Positions 1 to 8,359 of a stretch of DNA of 24,789 nt are shown piece by piece (the stretch's first letter is position 1; each line of letters starts with the position of its first letter). The position numbers and the translations under genes were made by a program. A model generated the notes under the pieces. That model worked only from the letters and a program-made list of their open reading frames with translations. It was not told the origin of the DNA and searched no databases. Source of the DNA: Chloroflexota bacterium (GTDB taxonomy: Bacteria; Chloroflexota; Limnocylindria; Limnocylindrales; CSP1-4); assembly GCA_021785115.1 (NCBI GenBank), contig JAJYGO010000216.1, positions 1-24,789 of the forward strand, written 5' to 3'.

Positions 1-415
1 CGGTGTTCGAGGCCACCTCGATGCAGAGCATCACGACCAGGATCGCAAGGTACGAGCGTGACATGGCCAGGACCACCAGGAGGGCCAGCTGGAACGTCAC
101 GCCCACGGCCATCAGCGGGCGCCGCCGGCCCCACGGCGTGACCAGCCGGTCGCTGGCGGACCCGGAGATGGGCTGGACCACGATCGCCACCACCGCCTGG
201 AGGGCGGCGATCAGGGAGAGCGCCGACGTCTTGATCGCGGCCGGGACGATCTGCTGCACGAGGGCCGGCAGCACGATGGTGGTCAGCGATCCCCACGTCA
301 CCGACAGGCCGAGGTAGTACGCCGTCAGGGCAGAGAGCCATCGAAGGCCGGCGCGCTCCCCGCCGACCCCCTCCTCGACCGTGCCGACGTGCTCGCCCCG
401 AAGCGTGCTCGTCAC
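1..415 (-). CDS. MFS transporter, N-terminal part (cut by window edge)
   Basis: The minus-strand frame from a GTG at 415 stays open to the window edge. It encodes a short hydrophilic leader of about 35 residues, then membrane segments typical of a major facilitator superfamily transporter. The loop between helices 2 and 3 carries the family's motif A in the form SGSASDR...GRRRP. The QPISGSASDR stretch is typical of sugar/cation symporter-like or proton-coupled MFS members; the substrate cannot be told from this fragment. The start is uncertain: GGGAG abuts the GTG directly, which is poor Shine-Dalgarno spacing, but no other in-frame ATG, GTG or TTG lies between it and the -10-like box at 484-489. 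About 138 residues are visible; a full protein would have 400-500. Confidence 0.8.
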   Translation of the reverse strand, partial: MTSTLRGEHVGTVEEGVGGERAGLRWLSALTAYYLGLSVTWGSLTTIVLPALVQQIVPAAIKTSALSLIAALQAVVAIVVQPISGSASDRLVTPWGRRRPLMAVGVTFQLALLVVLAMSRSYLAILVVMLCIEVASNT

Positions 416-483
416 CTCCCGGGCGTCACGGACCGCGATGGCGTCCCTCGGCGCGATCGGGCACCGGACCCGCCCTGCCGCGC

Positions 484-489
484 ACTATA
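484..489 (-). promoter_or_regulatory. -10 box upstream of the MFS gene
   Basis: On the minus strand this reads TATAGT, five of six matches to the consensus TATAAT, in otherwise very GC-rich DNA. It lies in the 121-base gap between the AMMECR1 gene and the MFS gene. It implies a leader of roughly 60 bases before the GTG at 415. No convincing -35 box is visible. Confidence 0.45.
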
Positions 490-536
490 CCGGGCTCCGC
501 GCCGAGTGCCCCGGAGGATGTCCCGGCGGGCGGAGC

Positions 537-1133
537 TCAGCCCGCGAACCCGGGCTCCGCGACGTGCACCGCGCGGAACCCGAGGAGCCTGGTCCCCGGC
601 CAGCGCCACGCGTCCGTGGCGAGCCCCGCCTTCTCGCAGACGGCGTCCAGCGTGCGGGCCGCGTCCCAGCCGTACTCCTGGGCCACCTGCGGCAGGAGCA
701 GGGCGCGGCGCCCGGACCGCTCGACGATGATCCCCTGTGCGTCGACGTCGAACGCTTCCGGGCCGGGCAGCTCGACGGGCGGTGCCAGGACGGAGACCTC
801 CAGCCGGATGTCCGGCAGCTCGGCCTCGGAGACCGGCACGAACCGGGGATCCTCGAGCGGGACGATGGCCCCCGCGACCAGCACGTTCGTCCAGAGCGGC
901 CGGTCGAACGCGAGGTTCCCCATGCACCCGCGCAGCTCGCCGTGCTCGTGCAGGGTGACGAACGCGGCGGCCGGGGCGCGCAGGACGGTCGGCAGACGCT
1001 CGGCATCCACGACGGGCGCGGGCTTCCGCCGGACCGCCGACTCCACCGCCTCGCGGGCGAGCGCGAGCACCGCGGTGGTGGCGTCGTCGTCCAGCACCGG
1101 CGCCTCGGGCGGGGTGGACGGCTGCGTCGGCAT
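537..1133 (-). CDS. AMMECR1-family protein (AmmeMemoRadiSam protein A type)
   Basis: The 198-residue protein matches the AMMECR1 fold family from end to end. Its hallmark LRGCMG (residues 67-72; family consensus LRGCIG) is intact, followed by the PLxxxV...A...EDPRF..V...EL..I..EVSVL block. The family occurs in bacteria, archaea and eukaryotes. In bacteria it often accompanies a Memo-like protein and a radical SAM enzyme, neither of which is near this gene; the biochemical activity is not established. The ATG at 1133 is chosen over an in-frame ATG at 1250 because GAGGAGG sits just upstream at good spacing and the extra N-terminus is low-complexity. It lies downstream of the MarR gene on the same strand, 113 bases away, so read-through from it is possible. 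Confidence 0.85.
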   Translation of the reverse strand: MPTQPSTPPEAPVLDDDATTAVLALAREAVESAVRRKPAPVVDAERLPTVLRAPAAAFVTLHEHGELRGCMGNLAFDRPLWTNVLVAGAIVPLEDPRFVPVSEAELPDIRLEVSVLAPPVELPGPEAFDVDAQGIIVERSGRRALLLPQVAQEYGWDAARTLDAVCEKAGLATDAWRWPGTRLLGFRAVHVAEPGFAG

Positions 1134-1246
1134 GGCACCCTCCTCTCGGGGGCGCGGATCCCGTCGGCGGCGGAACGGCCACCGGGGGCCGTGTCCGGGC
1201 TGATGCTGGTCCGGGGCCGCGCCGGGCTGAAGGTCCGGCCGGCCCG

Positions 1247-1903
1247 TCACGGGCGTCCGATTGTCGCGACGGCGGTCTCCGCAGGTGTCGCGACGCCGAG
1301 CCCGGCAGGGCCGGCGTCCCGGGATGCGACCGCCCCGTCGGCCGACGCGGCGGTCCGGGCGGACGAGGGCGTCTCGGCCGGTTCGACCAGCGAGCGCAGG
1401 TCGGCCAGCGCCTGCACGATCGCGCGCTGGCGCGCCGGCGGCAGCCCGGACACCAGGGACCGGAGCCAGGTCATCGCGGCCTGCTGCGCCAGGTCCAGCT
1501 GGCCCGCGCCGTCCGGGCTCAGGGTGAGCCGGATCCTCCTGCGCTCGTCCGGGTCCGTCTCGCGGCGCACGAGGTCCTCGCGGACCAGGCGGCTGATCAG
1601 CTCGGAGGCCGCCGGGACGGAGGTCCCCAGGTGATCGGCGATCTCGGACAATCCGCTGCCCGGGTTGCGCCGGATCTGGACGAGCGCGCGGAACTGCGCG
1701 ACCGACATCCCCGCCGGCCGGCCTTCGCGCATCCGGCCGCGGATGGCGCGCATCACCAGCGGGATGTCCTCCAGGATCGCGGCCGCCGCGTCGTCCGGGC
1801 CCGGCGCCACCGCGGCAGCAAGCGGCCCGGAACGCGTTGCAGTGTCACCGGGCACCGCGCCGGACGCGGCCCGTGCCGAGCCACGCACCGTGGACGAAGA
1901 CAT
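1247..1903 (-). CDS. MarR-family transcriptional regulator
   Basis: The 218-residue protein has a winged helix-turn-helix core at about residues 65-130. Helix SEIADHLG and recognition helix SVPAASELISRLVREDLV are followed by the classic wing DPDERRRIRLTLS, the signature of MarR regulators. Flanking helices (about 42-62 and 133-170) would form the dimer interface. Both ends carry Ala/Pro-rich extensions, about 40 residues at the N-terminus and 45 at the C-terminus, that are not part of the family core. The gene is divergent from the efflux block starting at 1977, the usual arrangement for a local repressor of drug efflux genes. The ATG at 1903 has no Shine-Dalgarno; a TATCAT box 6 bases upstream suggests a leaderless transcript. 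The inducing ligand is unknown. Confidence 0.9.
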   Translation of the reverse strand: MSSSTVRGSARAASGAVPGDTATRSGPLAAAVAPGPDDAAAAILEDIPLVMRAIRGRMREGRPAGMSVAQFRALVQIRRNPGSGLSEIADHLGTSVPAASELISRLVREDLVRRETDPDERRRIRLTLSPDGAGQLDLAQQAAMTWLRSLVSGLPPARQRAIVQALADLRSLVEPAETPSSARTAASADGAVASRDAGPAGLGVATPAETAVATIGRP

Positions 1904-1909
1904 GACGCG

Positions 1910-1915
1910 ATGATA
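1910..1915 (-). promoter_or_regulatory. -10 box of the MarR gene, probably leaderless
   Basis: On the minus strand this reads TATCAT, five of six to consensus, ending six bases before the ATG at 1903. The spacing would place transcription initiation at or next to the start codon. No ribosome binding site is present. Confidence 0.5.
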
Positions 1916-1920
1916 GACTA

Positions 1921-1933
1921 TTAGGTGACTTAA
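1921..1933. promoter_or_regulatory. Candidate MarR operator
   Basis: TTAGGTGACTTAA is a 13-base near-palindrome (five of six pairs match around a central G), of the TTAGGTnACCTAA form seen at MarR-type sites. It overlaps a second, perfect 8-base palindrome ACTTAAGT at 1928-1935. It lies in an AT-rich island in the 73-base region between the divergent MarR and ABC genes, just upstream of the MarR -10 box, so binding could block both directions. The sequence pattern is seen; binding is inferred. Confidence 0.5.
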
Positions 1934-1976
1934 GTGTTAGCCCGGCCGCAGGGACGGCGGCCGGACAGAGGACTCG

Positions 1977-2774
1977 ATGCCCCAGGCAATCCAGACAAAC
2001 GAGCTGACCCGCCGGTTCGGCACCGTGACGGCGGTGCATGCGCTCTCCCTCGAGGTCCGACCGGGAGAGGTCTTCGGGCTGCTCGGCCCGAACGGCGCCG
2101 GCAAGACCACCACCATCAAGATGCTGATCACGCTGCTGCCGCCGACCAGCGGCTCCGCGACGGTCGCGGGATACGACGTGGCGACGCAGCAGCGGCTGGT
2201 GCGCCGGGCCATCGGCTACGTCCCGCAGCTGCTCTCCTCCGACGGGACGCTGACCGCGCGGGAGAACCTCGCGGTGTCCGCGCGCCTTTACCACATCCCG
2301 GGCGAGGTCCGCCGCGACCGCATCGACGACTCGCTCGCGTTCATGGGGCTGGCGGACGTGGGCGACAACCTGGTGCGGACCTTCTCCGGCGGGATGATCC
2401 GCCGGCTCGAGATCGCCCAGGCGATGCTGCACCGGCCCGAGGTGCTGTTCCTCGACGAGCCCACGGTGGGGCTCGACCCGGTGGCCCGCCGGGCCGTCTG
2501 GGAACACGTGCGCCGGCTCCGGGACGCCGAGGGGACCACGATCCTCCTGACCACGCACTACATGGACGAGGCCGAGGAGCTCTGCCAGCGCGTCGGGATC
2601 ATGCACCTTGGCAGGCTGGTCGCCCTGGGCACGCCCGCCTCGCTTGCGGCGGAGGTTGGTCCCGGCGCGACCCTGGACGACGTCTTCACCCACTACACGG
2701 GCAGCGACCTGAACGAGGGAGGAACGTATCGTGACGTCGCTCGAACGCGCCGCACGGCCCGCCGCCTGGGCTGA
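1977..2774 (+). CDS. ABC transporter ATP-binding protein, DrrA-like
   Basis: A 265-residue cytoplasmic ATPase of the drug/daunorubicin (DrrA, ABC-2) type, which powers export by the permease encoded next. Walker A GPNGAGKT is at residues 37-44, the Q-loop follows at YVPQ (81-84), the ABC signature appears as FSGGM (136-140), Walker B is LFLDE (about 157-161) followed by EPTVGLDP, and the switch histidine is in LTTHYMDEAEEL. All residues needed for ATP hydrolysis are present. The C-terminal segment LDDVFTHYTG is typical of DrrA proteins. The ATG at 1977 has AGAGGA upstream. Its 3' end overlaps the permease start by 44 bases, implying translational coupling. It is the first gene of the block opposite the MarR gene. 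Confidence 0.93.
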   Translation: MPQAIQTNELTRRFGTVTAVHALSLEVRPGEVFGLLGPNGAGKTTTIKMLITLLPPTSGSATVAGYDVATQQRLVRRAIGYVPQLLSSDGTLTARENLAVSARLYHIPGEVRRDRIDDSLAFMGLADVGDNLVRTFSGGMIRRLEIAQAMLHRPEVLFLDEPTVGLDPVARRAVWEHVRRLRDAEGTTILLTTHYMDEAEELCQRVGIMHLGRLVALGTPASLAAEVGPGATLDDVFTHYTGSDLNEGGTYRDVARTRRTARRLG

Positions 2775-3555
2775 GCCCCCGGCGGTCCTCCGCTTCGTCC
2801 TCGACGCGTGGACCGTTGCGGAGGCCGAGCTCCAGAAGCTGGCCCACGACCCCACCGAGCTGCTCACCCGCGCGGTCCAGCCCGTCCTGTGGCTGCTGGT
2901 CTTCGGCGAGGTGCTGGCCCGGGCCCGGGCGATCCCGACCGGGCACCTGGACTACATCGACTTCCTGGCCCCGGGCGTGCTCGCCCAGAGCGCGCTCTTC
3001 TCGGCGATCTTCTTCGGGATCGCGGTGATCTGGGAGCGGGACCTCGGCGTGCTGCACAAGTACCTGGTGAGCCCCGCGTCCCGCCTCTCGCTGGTGACCG
3101 GCAAGGCGCTGGCCGGCGGCCTCCGGGCCCTGGTGCAGGCGGCGGTCGTCTACGTGGTGGCCGCGCTCATCGGCGTCCACCTCCAGCTCGGGATCCCGCA
3201 GATCCTCGGCGTGGCGGTGGTGCTGGTGCTGGGGGCGGCGGGGTTCGCGACGTTCTCGCTGGTGATCGCCTGCCTCGTGCGCACCCGCGAACGGTTCATG
3301 GGGATCGGCCAGGTCCTCACCATGCCCCTCTTCTTCGCCAGCAGCGCGGTGTACCCAGTGGCGCTCATGCCCACCTGGCTCCAGGTGCTGGCGAGGGTCA
3401 ACCCGCTCACGTACCAGGTGGATGCCCTGCGGAGCCTGATGGTCTCCGGCGGCACCGCCACCTTCCCCGTTCCGCTCGATGCCGGCGTGCTGGTGCTGGC
3501 GCTGGTGGTGCTGCTGCTCATCGCCGGACGCCTCTACCCGCGGCTGGCCATGTGA
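2731..3555 (+). CDS. ABC-2 type permease, DrrB/NodJ-like
   Basis: A 274-residue integral membrane protein with six hydrophobic segments, the partner of the ATPase encoded just upstream. The loop after the second membrane segment, ERDLGVLHKYLVSPASR, matches the ABC-2 family signature, as does the late NPLTYQVDALR stretch before the last membrane helix. The GTG at 2731 is preceded by GGGAGGAA at good spacing, although this puts the start inside the end of the ATPase gene. Together the two proteins would make a half-size exporter that dimerises. Substrates of the family include drugs and polyketides; the local MarR gene points to toxic compounds. Confidence 0.92.
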   Translation: MTSLERAARPAAWAEPPAVLRFVLDAWTVAEAELQKLAHDPTELLTRAVQPVLWLLVFGEVLARARAIPTGHLDYIDFLAPGVLAQSALFSAIFFGIAVIWERDLGVLHKYLVSPASRLSLVTGKALAGGLRALVQAAVVYVVAALIGVHLQLGIPQILGVAVVLVLGAAGFATFSLVIACLVRTRERFMGIGQVLTMPLFFASSAVYPVALMPTWLQVLARVNPLTYQVDALRSLMVSGGTATFPVPLDAGVLVLALVVLLLIAGRLYPRLAM

Positions 3556-3567
3556 GGTGACACCCAG

Positions 3568-5460
3568 GTGACGTCAGGCGACACGATCGACATCTCCGCG
3601 GGCGCGGCCATCCCCCGGGAGACCGCGGGGCCGCGTCCCGCCTCCGGCCCGGATGCCGCGCCCCCCACGGAGCGCCGGCGGTCCCGGCGGCAGGACCCCA
3701 ACTACCGCTGGGTCGCGCTCTCCAACACCACGCTCGGCGTGCTCATGTCGGCGATCGACGCCTCGATCGTCATCATCTCGCTGCCGGCGATCTTCAACGG
3801 GATCAAGGTCAACCCGCTCGACCCGGGGAGCACGAGCTACCTGCTCTGGGTCATGATGGGGTACCTGCTGGTCACCGCGGTGCTGGTGGTGGCGTTCGGC
3901 CGCCTGGGCGACATGTTCGGCCGGGTCCGGATGTACAACGCCGGGTTCGCGATCTTCACCGCCGGGTCCCTGCTGCTGGCCGCCACGCCCTTCACCGGGT
4001 CCGCGGGCGCCATCTGGATCATCGGGATGCGCTTCGTCCAGGCCATCGGCGGCGCCTTCCTCTTCGCCAACGCACAGGCGATCCTCACCGACGCGTTCCC
4101 GCCGCAGCAGCGCGGGCTCGCCTTCGGCATCAACGGCGTCTCGTTCCTGGCCGGGCAGTTCGTCGGACTGGTGGCGGGAGGGATCCTGGCCGCCATCAAC
4201 TGGCGGCTCGTCTTCTTCGTGAGCGTCCCGGTCGGCCTCGCGGGCACCATCTGGGCCTACCTTCGCCTGGAGGAGCTCGGGACGGTCAGCCGCTCGCGCA
4301 TCGACTGGCCCGGCAACCTCACCTTCGCCGTCGGGCTGACCGCCCTCCTGATCGGCATCACCTATGGCATCCAGCCGTACGGCAACCAGACCATGGGCTG
4401 GACCAACCCCTTCGTGATCGCGATGATCGCGGGCGGCCTGGCCCTGCTCGTCGCCTTCCTCTGGATCGAGCGCCGCGCCGCGCAGCCGCTCTTCGACCTG
4501 GACCTCTTCCGCATCCGTGCCTTCAGCGCGGGGAACCTGGCGGGCTTCCTGGCCTCCCTCGGCCGGGGCGGGCTCTCCTTCATGCTGGTCATCTGGCTGC
4601 AGGGCGTCTGGCTCCCGCTCCACGGGTATGCCTTCGCCGACACGCCACTCTGGGCCGGCATCTACATGCTCCCGCTCACGCTGGGGTCGCTGCTCTTCGG
4701 CCCGCTCTCCGGGATCCTCTCCGACCGGTTCGGCGCCCGGCCGTTCGCCACCGGGGGGATGCTGGTCGCGGCCGTCTCCTTCGTGGGGCTGGCCATGCTG
4801 CCGGTGAACTTCCCCTACTGGGCCTTCGCGCTCCTGCTCGTGGTGAGCGGCATGGGCGCCGGCCTCTTCATGTCGCCGAACATGGCCGGCATCATGAACA
4901 GCGTGCCGGCCCACCAGCGAGGCGCCGCGGCCGGGATGCGCACCACGTTCCAGAACTCCGCGATGGTGCTCTCGATCGGCGTCTTCTTCTCGCTCATGAT
5001 CGCCGGCCTGGCTGCCTCGCTCCCCTCCACCCTGTACCGAGGCCTCACGCAGAACGGCGTGCCGGCCGCCGTCGCCGCGCAGATCTCCCACCTGCCGCCG
5101 GTGGCCAGCCTCTTCGCGGCGCTCCTGGGCTACAACCCGATGGCCAGCCTGCTCCCCGCGTCGGTCCTGCACTCGCTGCCCGCGGGACGGGCGGCGGTCC
5201 TGACCGGCAAGGTCTTCTTCCCGCAGCTGATCTCGGCGCCGCTGCAGCAGGGCCTGGCGATCGTCTTCATCGCTGCGGCGATCATGGCCGTGGTGGCCGC
5301 CTGGGCCTCCTGGATGCGGGGCGGACGCTACGTCCACGACGAGCACGGCGTGCCGGCACCCGGTGCGATCCCGGCCGGCGGCACGGCCTCCGGGGTCGCG
5401 ATCGCGGAGATGGCGGAGCAGCGGCCCATGCTCGAGGAACGTCGCGGGGGCCGGCCCTGA
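3568..5460 (+). CDS. DHA2-family (14-helix) MFS multidrug efflux pump
   Basis: A 630-residue proton-driven exporter. After a hydrophilic N-terminal tail of about 45 residues, helix 1 carries the DHA2 signature in the form LMSAIDASIVIISLPAI. Motif A follows as GRLGDMFGRVR, and a motif C-like AGQFVGLVAGG lies in the fifth helix. About 14 membrane segments are visible. A long loop of roughly 80 residues (LYRGL...FFPQLI) precedes the last helix, as in EmrB/QacA-type relatives. The GTG at 3568 follows the permease stop by 12 bases, and its GAGGTGA ribosome binding site overlaps that stop codon, so it belongs to the same transcript. The C-terminus has a 40-residue soluble tail. The substrate is not predictable. 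Confidence 0.92.
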   Translation: MTSGDTIDISAGAAIPRETAGPRPASGPDAAPPTERRRSRRQDPNYRWVALSNTTLGVLMSAIDASIVIISLPAIFNGIKVNPLDPGSTSYLLWVMMGYLLVTAVLVVAFGRLGDMFGRVRMYNAGFAIFTAGSLLLAATPFTGSAGAIWIIGMRFVQAIGGAFLFANAQAILTDAFPPQQRGLAFGINGVSFLAGQFVGLVAGGILAAINWRLVFFVSVPVGLAGTIWAYLRLEELGTVSRSRIDWPGNLTFAVGLTALLIGITYGIQPYGNQTMGWTNPFVIAMIAGGLALLVAFLWIERRAAQPLFDLDLFRIRAFSAGNLAGFLASLGRGGLSFMLVIWLQGVWLPLHGYAFADTPLWAGIYMLPLTLGSLLFGPLSGILSDRFGARPFATGGMLVAAVSFVGLAMLPVNFPYWAFALLLVVSGMGAGLFMSPNMAGIMNSVPAHQRGAAAGMRTTFQNSAMVLSIGVFFSLMIAGLAASLPSTLYRGLTQNGVPAAVAAQISHLPPVASLFAALLGYNPMASLLPASVLHSLPAGRAAVLTGKVFFPQLISAPLQQGLAIVFIAAAIMAVVAAWASWMRGGRYVHDEHGVPAPGAIPAGGTASGVAIAEMAEQRPMLEERRGGRP

Positions 5461-5538
5461 CGATCTCGGCATGATCGGGCAGGATTCCAGGATGCGTCCA
5501 GTGGCCAGGCGCTCCGCCGCCGTGCGGGGGATACCCGG

Positions 5539-7458
5539 ATGATGGGGCCGATGGCCGGCGGCGGCTGGCACCTCATGCGCTCCTTCCGCCGCGACGACAG
5601 CGTGCGCTCCCAGCAGCTGTCGGAGGGGCTGATCGGCCGGATCTTCCGGTTCGCGGCCCCCTACCGGCGCATGCTCGGCGTCTTCCTGGTGCTGATCGTG
5701 GTCGACGCCGCGATCGGCGCGGCCAACCCGCTCATCTACCGGGCGATCATCGACGACGGGATCCTCCCCAAGCGGTCCGGCGTCGTCGTCGAGCTCGCGC
5801 TCCTGCTGGCCGGCCTCGCCGTCCTGGACGCGGGGCTGTCGCTGGCCGAGCGCTGGATCTCCGCGCGCGTGGGCGAGGGGCTGATCTTCGACATGCGGAC
5901 GAAGGTCTTCGCCCACTTCCAGAAGATGCCCGTCGCCTTCTTCACCCGGACGCAGACCGGCGCGCTCGTCAGCCGGCTCAACAACGACGTCCTCGACGCC
6001 CAGAGCGCGTTCACCAACACCCTCTCGTCGGTGGTGGGGAACGTGATCGGCGTCGCGGTCACCCTGGTCGCCATGTTCGTGCTGAGCTGGCAGATCACGC
6101 TGCTGGCGCTCGCGCTCTTCCCGATCTTCGTGCTGCCGGCCCGCTGGGTGGGCCGCCGCATCCAGGCGATCACGCGGGAGAGCTACAACCTCAACGCGCG
6201 CATGACGTCGATGATGACCGAGCGCTTCAACGTCGCCGGTGCGCTGCTGGTGCGCCTCTTCGGCCAGCCGCTGCGCGAGATCCACAGCTTCGAGGAGAAG
6301 GCCGGGCGGGTCCGCGACATCGGCGTGACCCAGGCGATGTACACCACTGTCTTCATGGCGTCGCTGCTGCTCACCGCCTCGCTGGCCACTGCGCTGGTCT
6401 ACGGATGGGGCGGCCTCCTGGCGACCAGCGGCGCGCTCCAGGTGGGGACCGTGGTCGCGCTGACCGCGTACCTGAACCGGCTCTACGGCCCCCTCACCGC
6501 GCTGTCCAACGTGCAGGTCAACGTGATGACCGCGCTGGTCTCGTTCGACCGGATCTTCGAGGTGCTGGACCTGCGCCCGCTCGTGGCCGAGCGCCCGGAC
6601 CCGGTGGAGATCCCGCGCGGACCGGCCAGCATCGAGTTCGACCACGTCGACTTCAGTTACCCGACCGCCGAGGAGGTGTCCCTGGCGTCGCTCGAGTCGG
6701 TGGCGGTCCTCGACCAGGCGCCGTCCAGCCAGGTGCTGCACGACGTCTCGTTCACCGCGCACCCCGGCGAGCTGGTGGCGCTGGTGGGCCCGTCGGGCGC
6801 CGGCAAGACCACGATCAGCCACCTGGTCCCGCGCCTCTACGACGTGCGCGCCGGCGCCGTCCGGATCAACGGCATCGACGTGCGCGACGCCAGCCTCGAG
6901 TCGCTGCACCGCGTCATCGGCGTGGTCACGCAGGACGCGCACCTCTTCCACGACACCATCCGGGCCAACCTGCTCTACGCCAGGCCCGGCGCGTCCGACC
7001 AGGAGCTGGTCGACGCACTGCGTGCCGCCCAGATCCTGCCGCTCGTGGAATCGCTCCCGGACGGCCTGGAGACGGTGGTGGGCGACCGGGGATACCGGCT
7101 GTCCGGCGGCGAGAAGCAGCGCATCGCCATCGCGCGCCTCCTGCTCAAGGCGCCGGACATCGTGGTGCTGGACGAGGCCACCGCGCACCTCGACTCCGAG
7201 TCGGAGGCGGCGCTGCAGCTCGCGCTCCGGAGCGCCCTCGCCGGCCGCACGTCGATCGTGATCGCGCACCGCCTGTCCACGATCCTGGACGCGGACCAGA
7301 TCCTCGTCGTGGTGGACGGCCGGATCGTGGAGCGCGGCACCCACGCGGACCTGCTCGCCCGCGACGGGACGTACGCGGAGCTGTACCGCACGCAGTTCGA
7401 GCGGCAGGCGGTCCTGGAGCCGGTCGAGGATCCGGCGGAGGTCGCCGCCGCCAGCTGA
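5539..7458 (+). CDS. ABC exporter with fused membrane and ATPase domains (MsbA/LmrA type)
   Basis: A 639-residue half-transporter. A six-helix type IV exporter membrane domain occupies about residues 30-340. The nucleotide-binding domain has Walker A GPSGAGKT (417-424), the signature LSGGEKQR (521-528), Walker B IVVLDEA and an H-loop in IAHRLST, all intact. The segment between beta strands before Walker A carries an unusual insertion (VSLASLESVAVLDQAPSSQ) that lengthens the usual A-loop region. Homodimerisation is expected. It follows the MFS gene by 78 bases and probably belongs to the same efflux block, though a separate promoter cannot be excluded. Two adjacent ATGs (5539, 5542) are possible starts. 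Substrates could be lipids, peptides or drugs. Confidence 0.93.
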   Translation: MMGPMAGGGWHLMRSFRRDDSVRSQQLSEGLIGRIFRFAAPYRRMLGVFLVLIVVDAAIGAANPLIYRAIIDDGILPKRSGVVVELALLLAGLAVLDAGLSLAERWISARVGEGLIFDMRTKVFAHFQKMPVAFFTRTQTGALVSRLNNDVLDAQSAFTNTLSSVVGNVIGVAVTLVAMFVLSWQITLLALALFPIFVLPARWVGRRIQAITRESYNLNARMTSMMTERFNVAGALLVRLFGQPLREIHSFEEKAGRVRDIGVTQAMYTTVFMASLLLTASLATALVYGWGGLLATSGALQVGTVVALTAYLNRLYGPLTALSNVQVNVMTALVSFDRIFEVLDLRPLVAERPDPVEIPRGPASIEFDHVDFSYPTAEEVSLASLESVAVLDQAPSSQVLHDVSFTAHPGELVALVGPSGAGKTTISHLVPRLYDVRAGAVRINGIDVRDASLESLHRVIGVVTQDAHLFHDTIRANLLYARPGASDQELVDALRAAQILPLVESLPDGLETVVGDRGYRLSGGEKQRIAIARLLLKAPDIVVLDEATAHLDSESEAALQLALRSALAGRTSIVIAHRLSTILDADQILVVVDGRIVERGTHADLLARDGTYAELYRTQFERQAVLEPVEDPAEVAAAS

Positions 7459-7463
7459 CACGC

Positions 7464-7481
7464 GCCGGGGGCCGGCCCGGC
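7464..7481 (+). terminator. Weak hairpin after the efflux block
   Basis: GCCGGG (7464-7469) pairs with CCCGGC (7476-7481) across a six-base loop, just after the ABC exporter stop. There is no T-tract, so this is only a possible terminator. Confidence 0.25.
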
Positions 7482-7536
7482 ACCCACGCTCGGCCGCGGC
7501 AGAGCGAACGCGCCGACGACGCCTGCGCCGATCGCC

Positions 7537-7542
7537 TACAGT
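7537..7542 (+). promoter_or_regulatory. -10 box of azlCD
   Basis: TACAGT matches the TANNNT pattern and ends ten bases before the ATG of azlC. No ribosome binding site lies between them, so the transcript is probably leaderless or has only a few leader bases. Confidence 0.45.
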
Positions 7543-7552
7543 CGGCCCACGC

Positions 7553-8359
7553 ATGTCGGCCCAGGCACTCCCCTCCGGCACCTCCGCATCGCTGGCGGCC
7601 TCGCGCAGGCGACTCCTCGTGGAGTCGGCCGGGATCGCGATCTCGTCGGGTGGGTTCGGGCTGGTCTACGGGCTGGCCGCGCGCCACGCCGGCTTCAGCC
7701 CGGTGGAGGCCGTTGCCATGAGCGTGCTGGTCTTCGCCGGCGCCTCCCAGTTCGCGGCCGTGGGGCTGGTCTCGGGCGGCCTCGCCTGGCCGGGCGTGGT
7801 GCTGGTCACCGCGCTCCTCAACGCCCGGCATCTCCTCTACTCGGCCGCGCTGGCCCCCTGGCTTCGCCACCTGGGACGTGGCCGTCGCGCCGCCATGGCG
7901 TACGTGCTGACCGACGAGTCCTTCGCGCTCTCGATCGCGCACTTCCAGCGGATCGGGCACGACGACGAGGTCGGGTACTGGATCGGCGCGATCGCGTCCA
8001 CCTGGATCCCCTGGAACGTCATGACGCTGGTGGGCGCGGCGCTCGGCGGGGAGGTGGCCGACCCGAGCCGCTTCGGCCTCGACGTGGTCTTCCCGGCGGC
8101 GATGGCCGGCCTCGCGGTGGGGCTCGTGACGGGGCGGCGGGAGCTCGTGGCCGCGGTTGCCGGGGCCGGCGTGGCGGTGCCGCTCGGGCTGGCCATCGGT
8201 CCCACGGCGGGCATCGTGGCGGGAGGCCTGGTCGGCCCCCTCGCCGGCATGCTGGCGGGACCCCGGCCCGCCGCCGAAGCAGGGCCCGGCCCGCGCGCCA
8301 CCCTGCTCGACGACGCGCGCGCGGCCGTGGACCCGCCGGACGAGGCGGGCCTGCCATGA
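7553..8359 (+). CDS. azlC: AzlC-family branched-chain amino acid export permease
   Basis: The 268-residue membrane protein is the large subunit of the AzlCD exporter, which expels branched-chain amino acids or their toxic analogues. The early family signature is clear: GFGLVYGLAARHAGFSP followed by VFAGASQFAAVGL. The mid-protein block LNARHLLYSAAL and the DESFAL motif also match AzlC. About seven to eight hydrophobic segments are visible. The C-terminal 30 residues are soluble and poorly conserved. Its last four bases (ATGA) overlap the start of the small subunit gene, so the two are translationally coupled. It probably has its own near-leaderless promoter, separate from the efflux block upstream. 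Confidence 0.93.
   Translation: MSAQALPSGTSASLAASRRRLLVESAGIAISSGGFGLVYGLAARHAGFSPVEAVAMSVLVFAGASQFAAVGLVSGGLAWPGVVLVTALLNARHLLYSAALAPWLRHLGRGRRAAMAYVLTDESFALSIAHFQRIGHDDEVGYWIGAIASTWIPWNVMTLVGAALGGEVADPSRFGLDVVFPAAMAGLAVGLVTGRRELVAAVAGAGVAVPLGLAIGPTAGIVAGGLVGPLAGMLAGPRPAAEAGPGPRATLLDDARAAVDPPDEAGLP

Noticed and set aside
3574..7581. A 1335-codon open frame on the minus strand opposite the MFS and ABC exporter genes
   Set aside because: It is antisense to two clear genes. Its translation is low-complexity (Arg, Asp, Gly, His, Glu) with no domain, as expected when high-GC third positions remove stops on the other strand.
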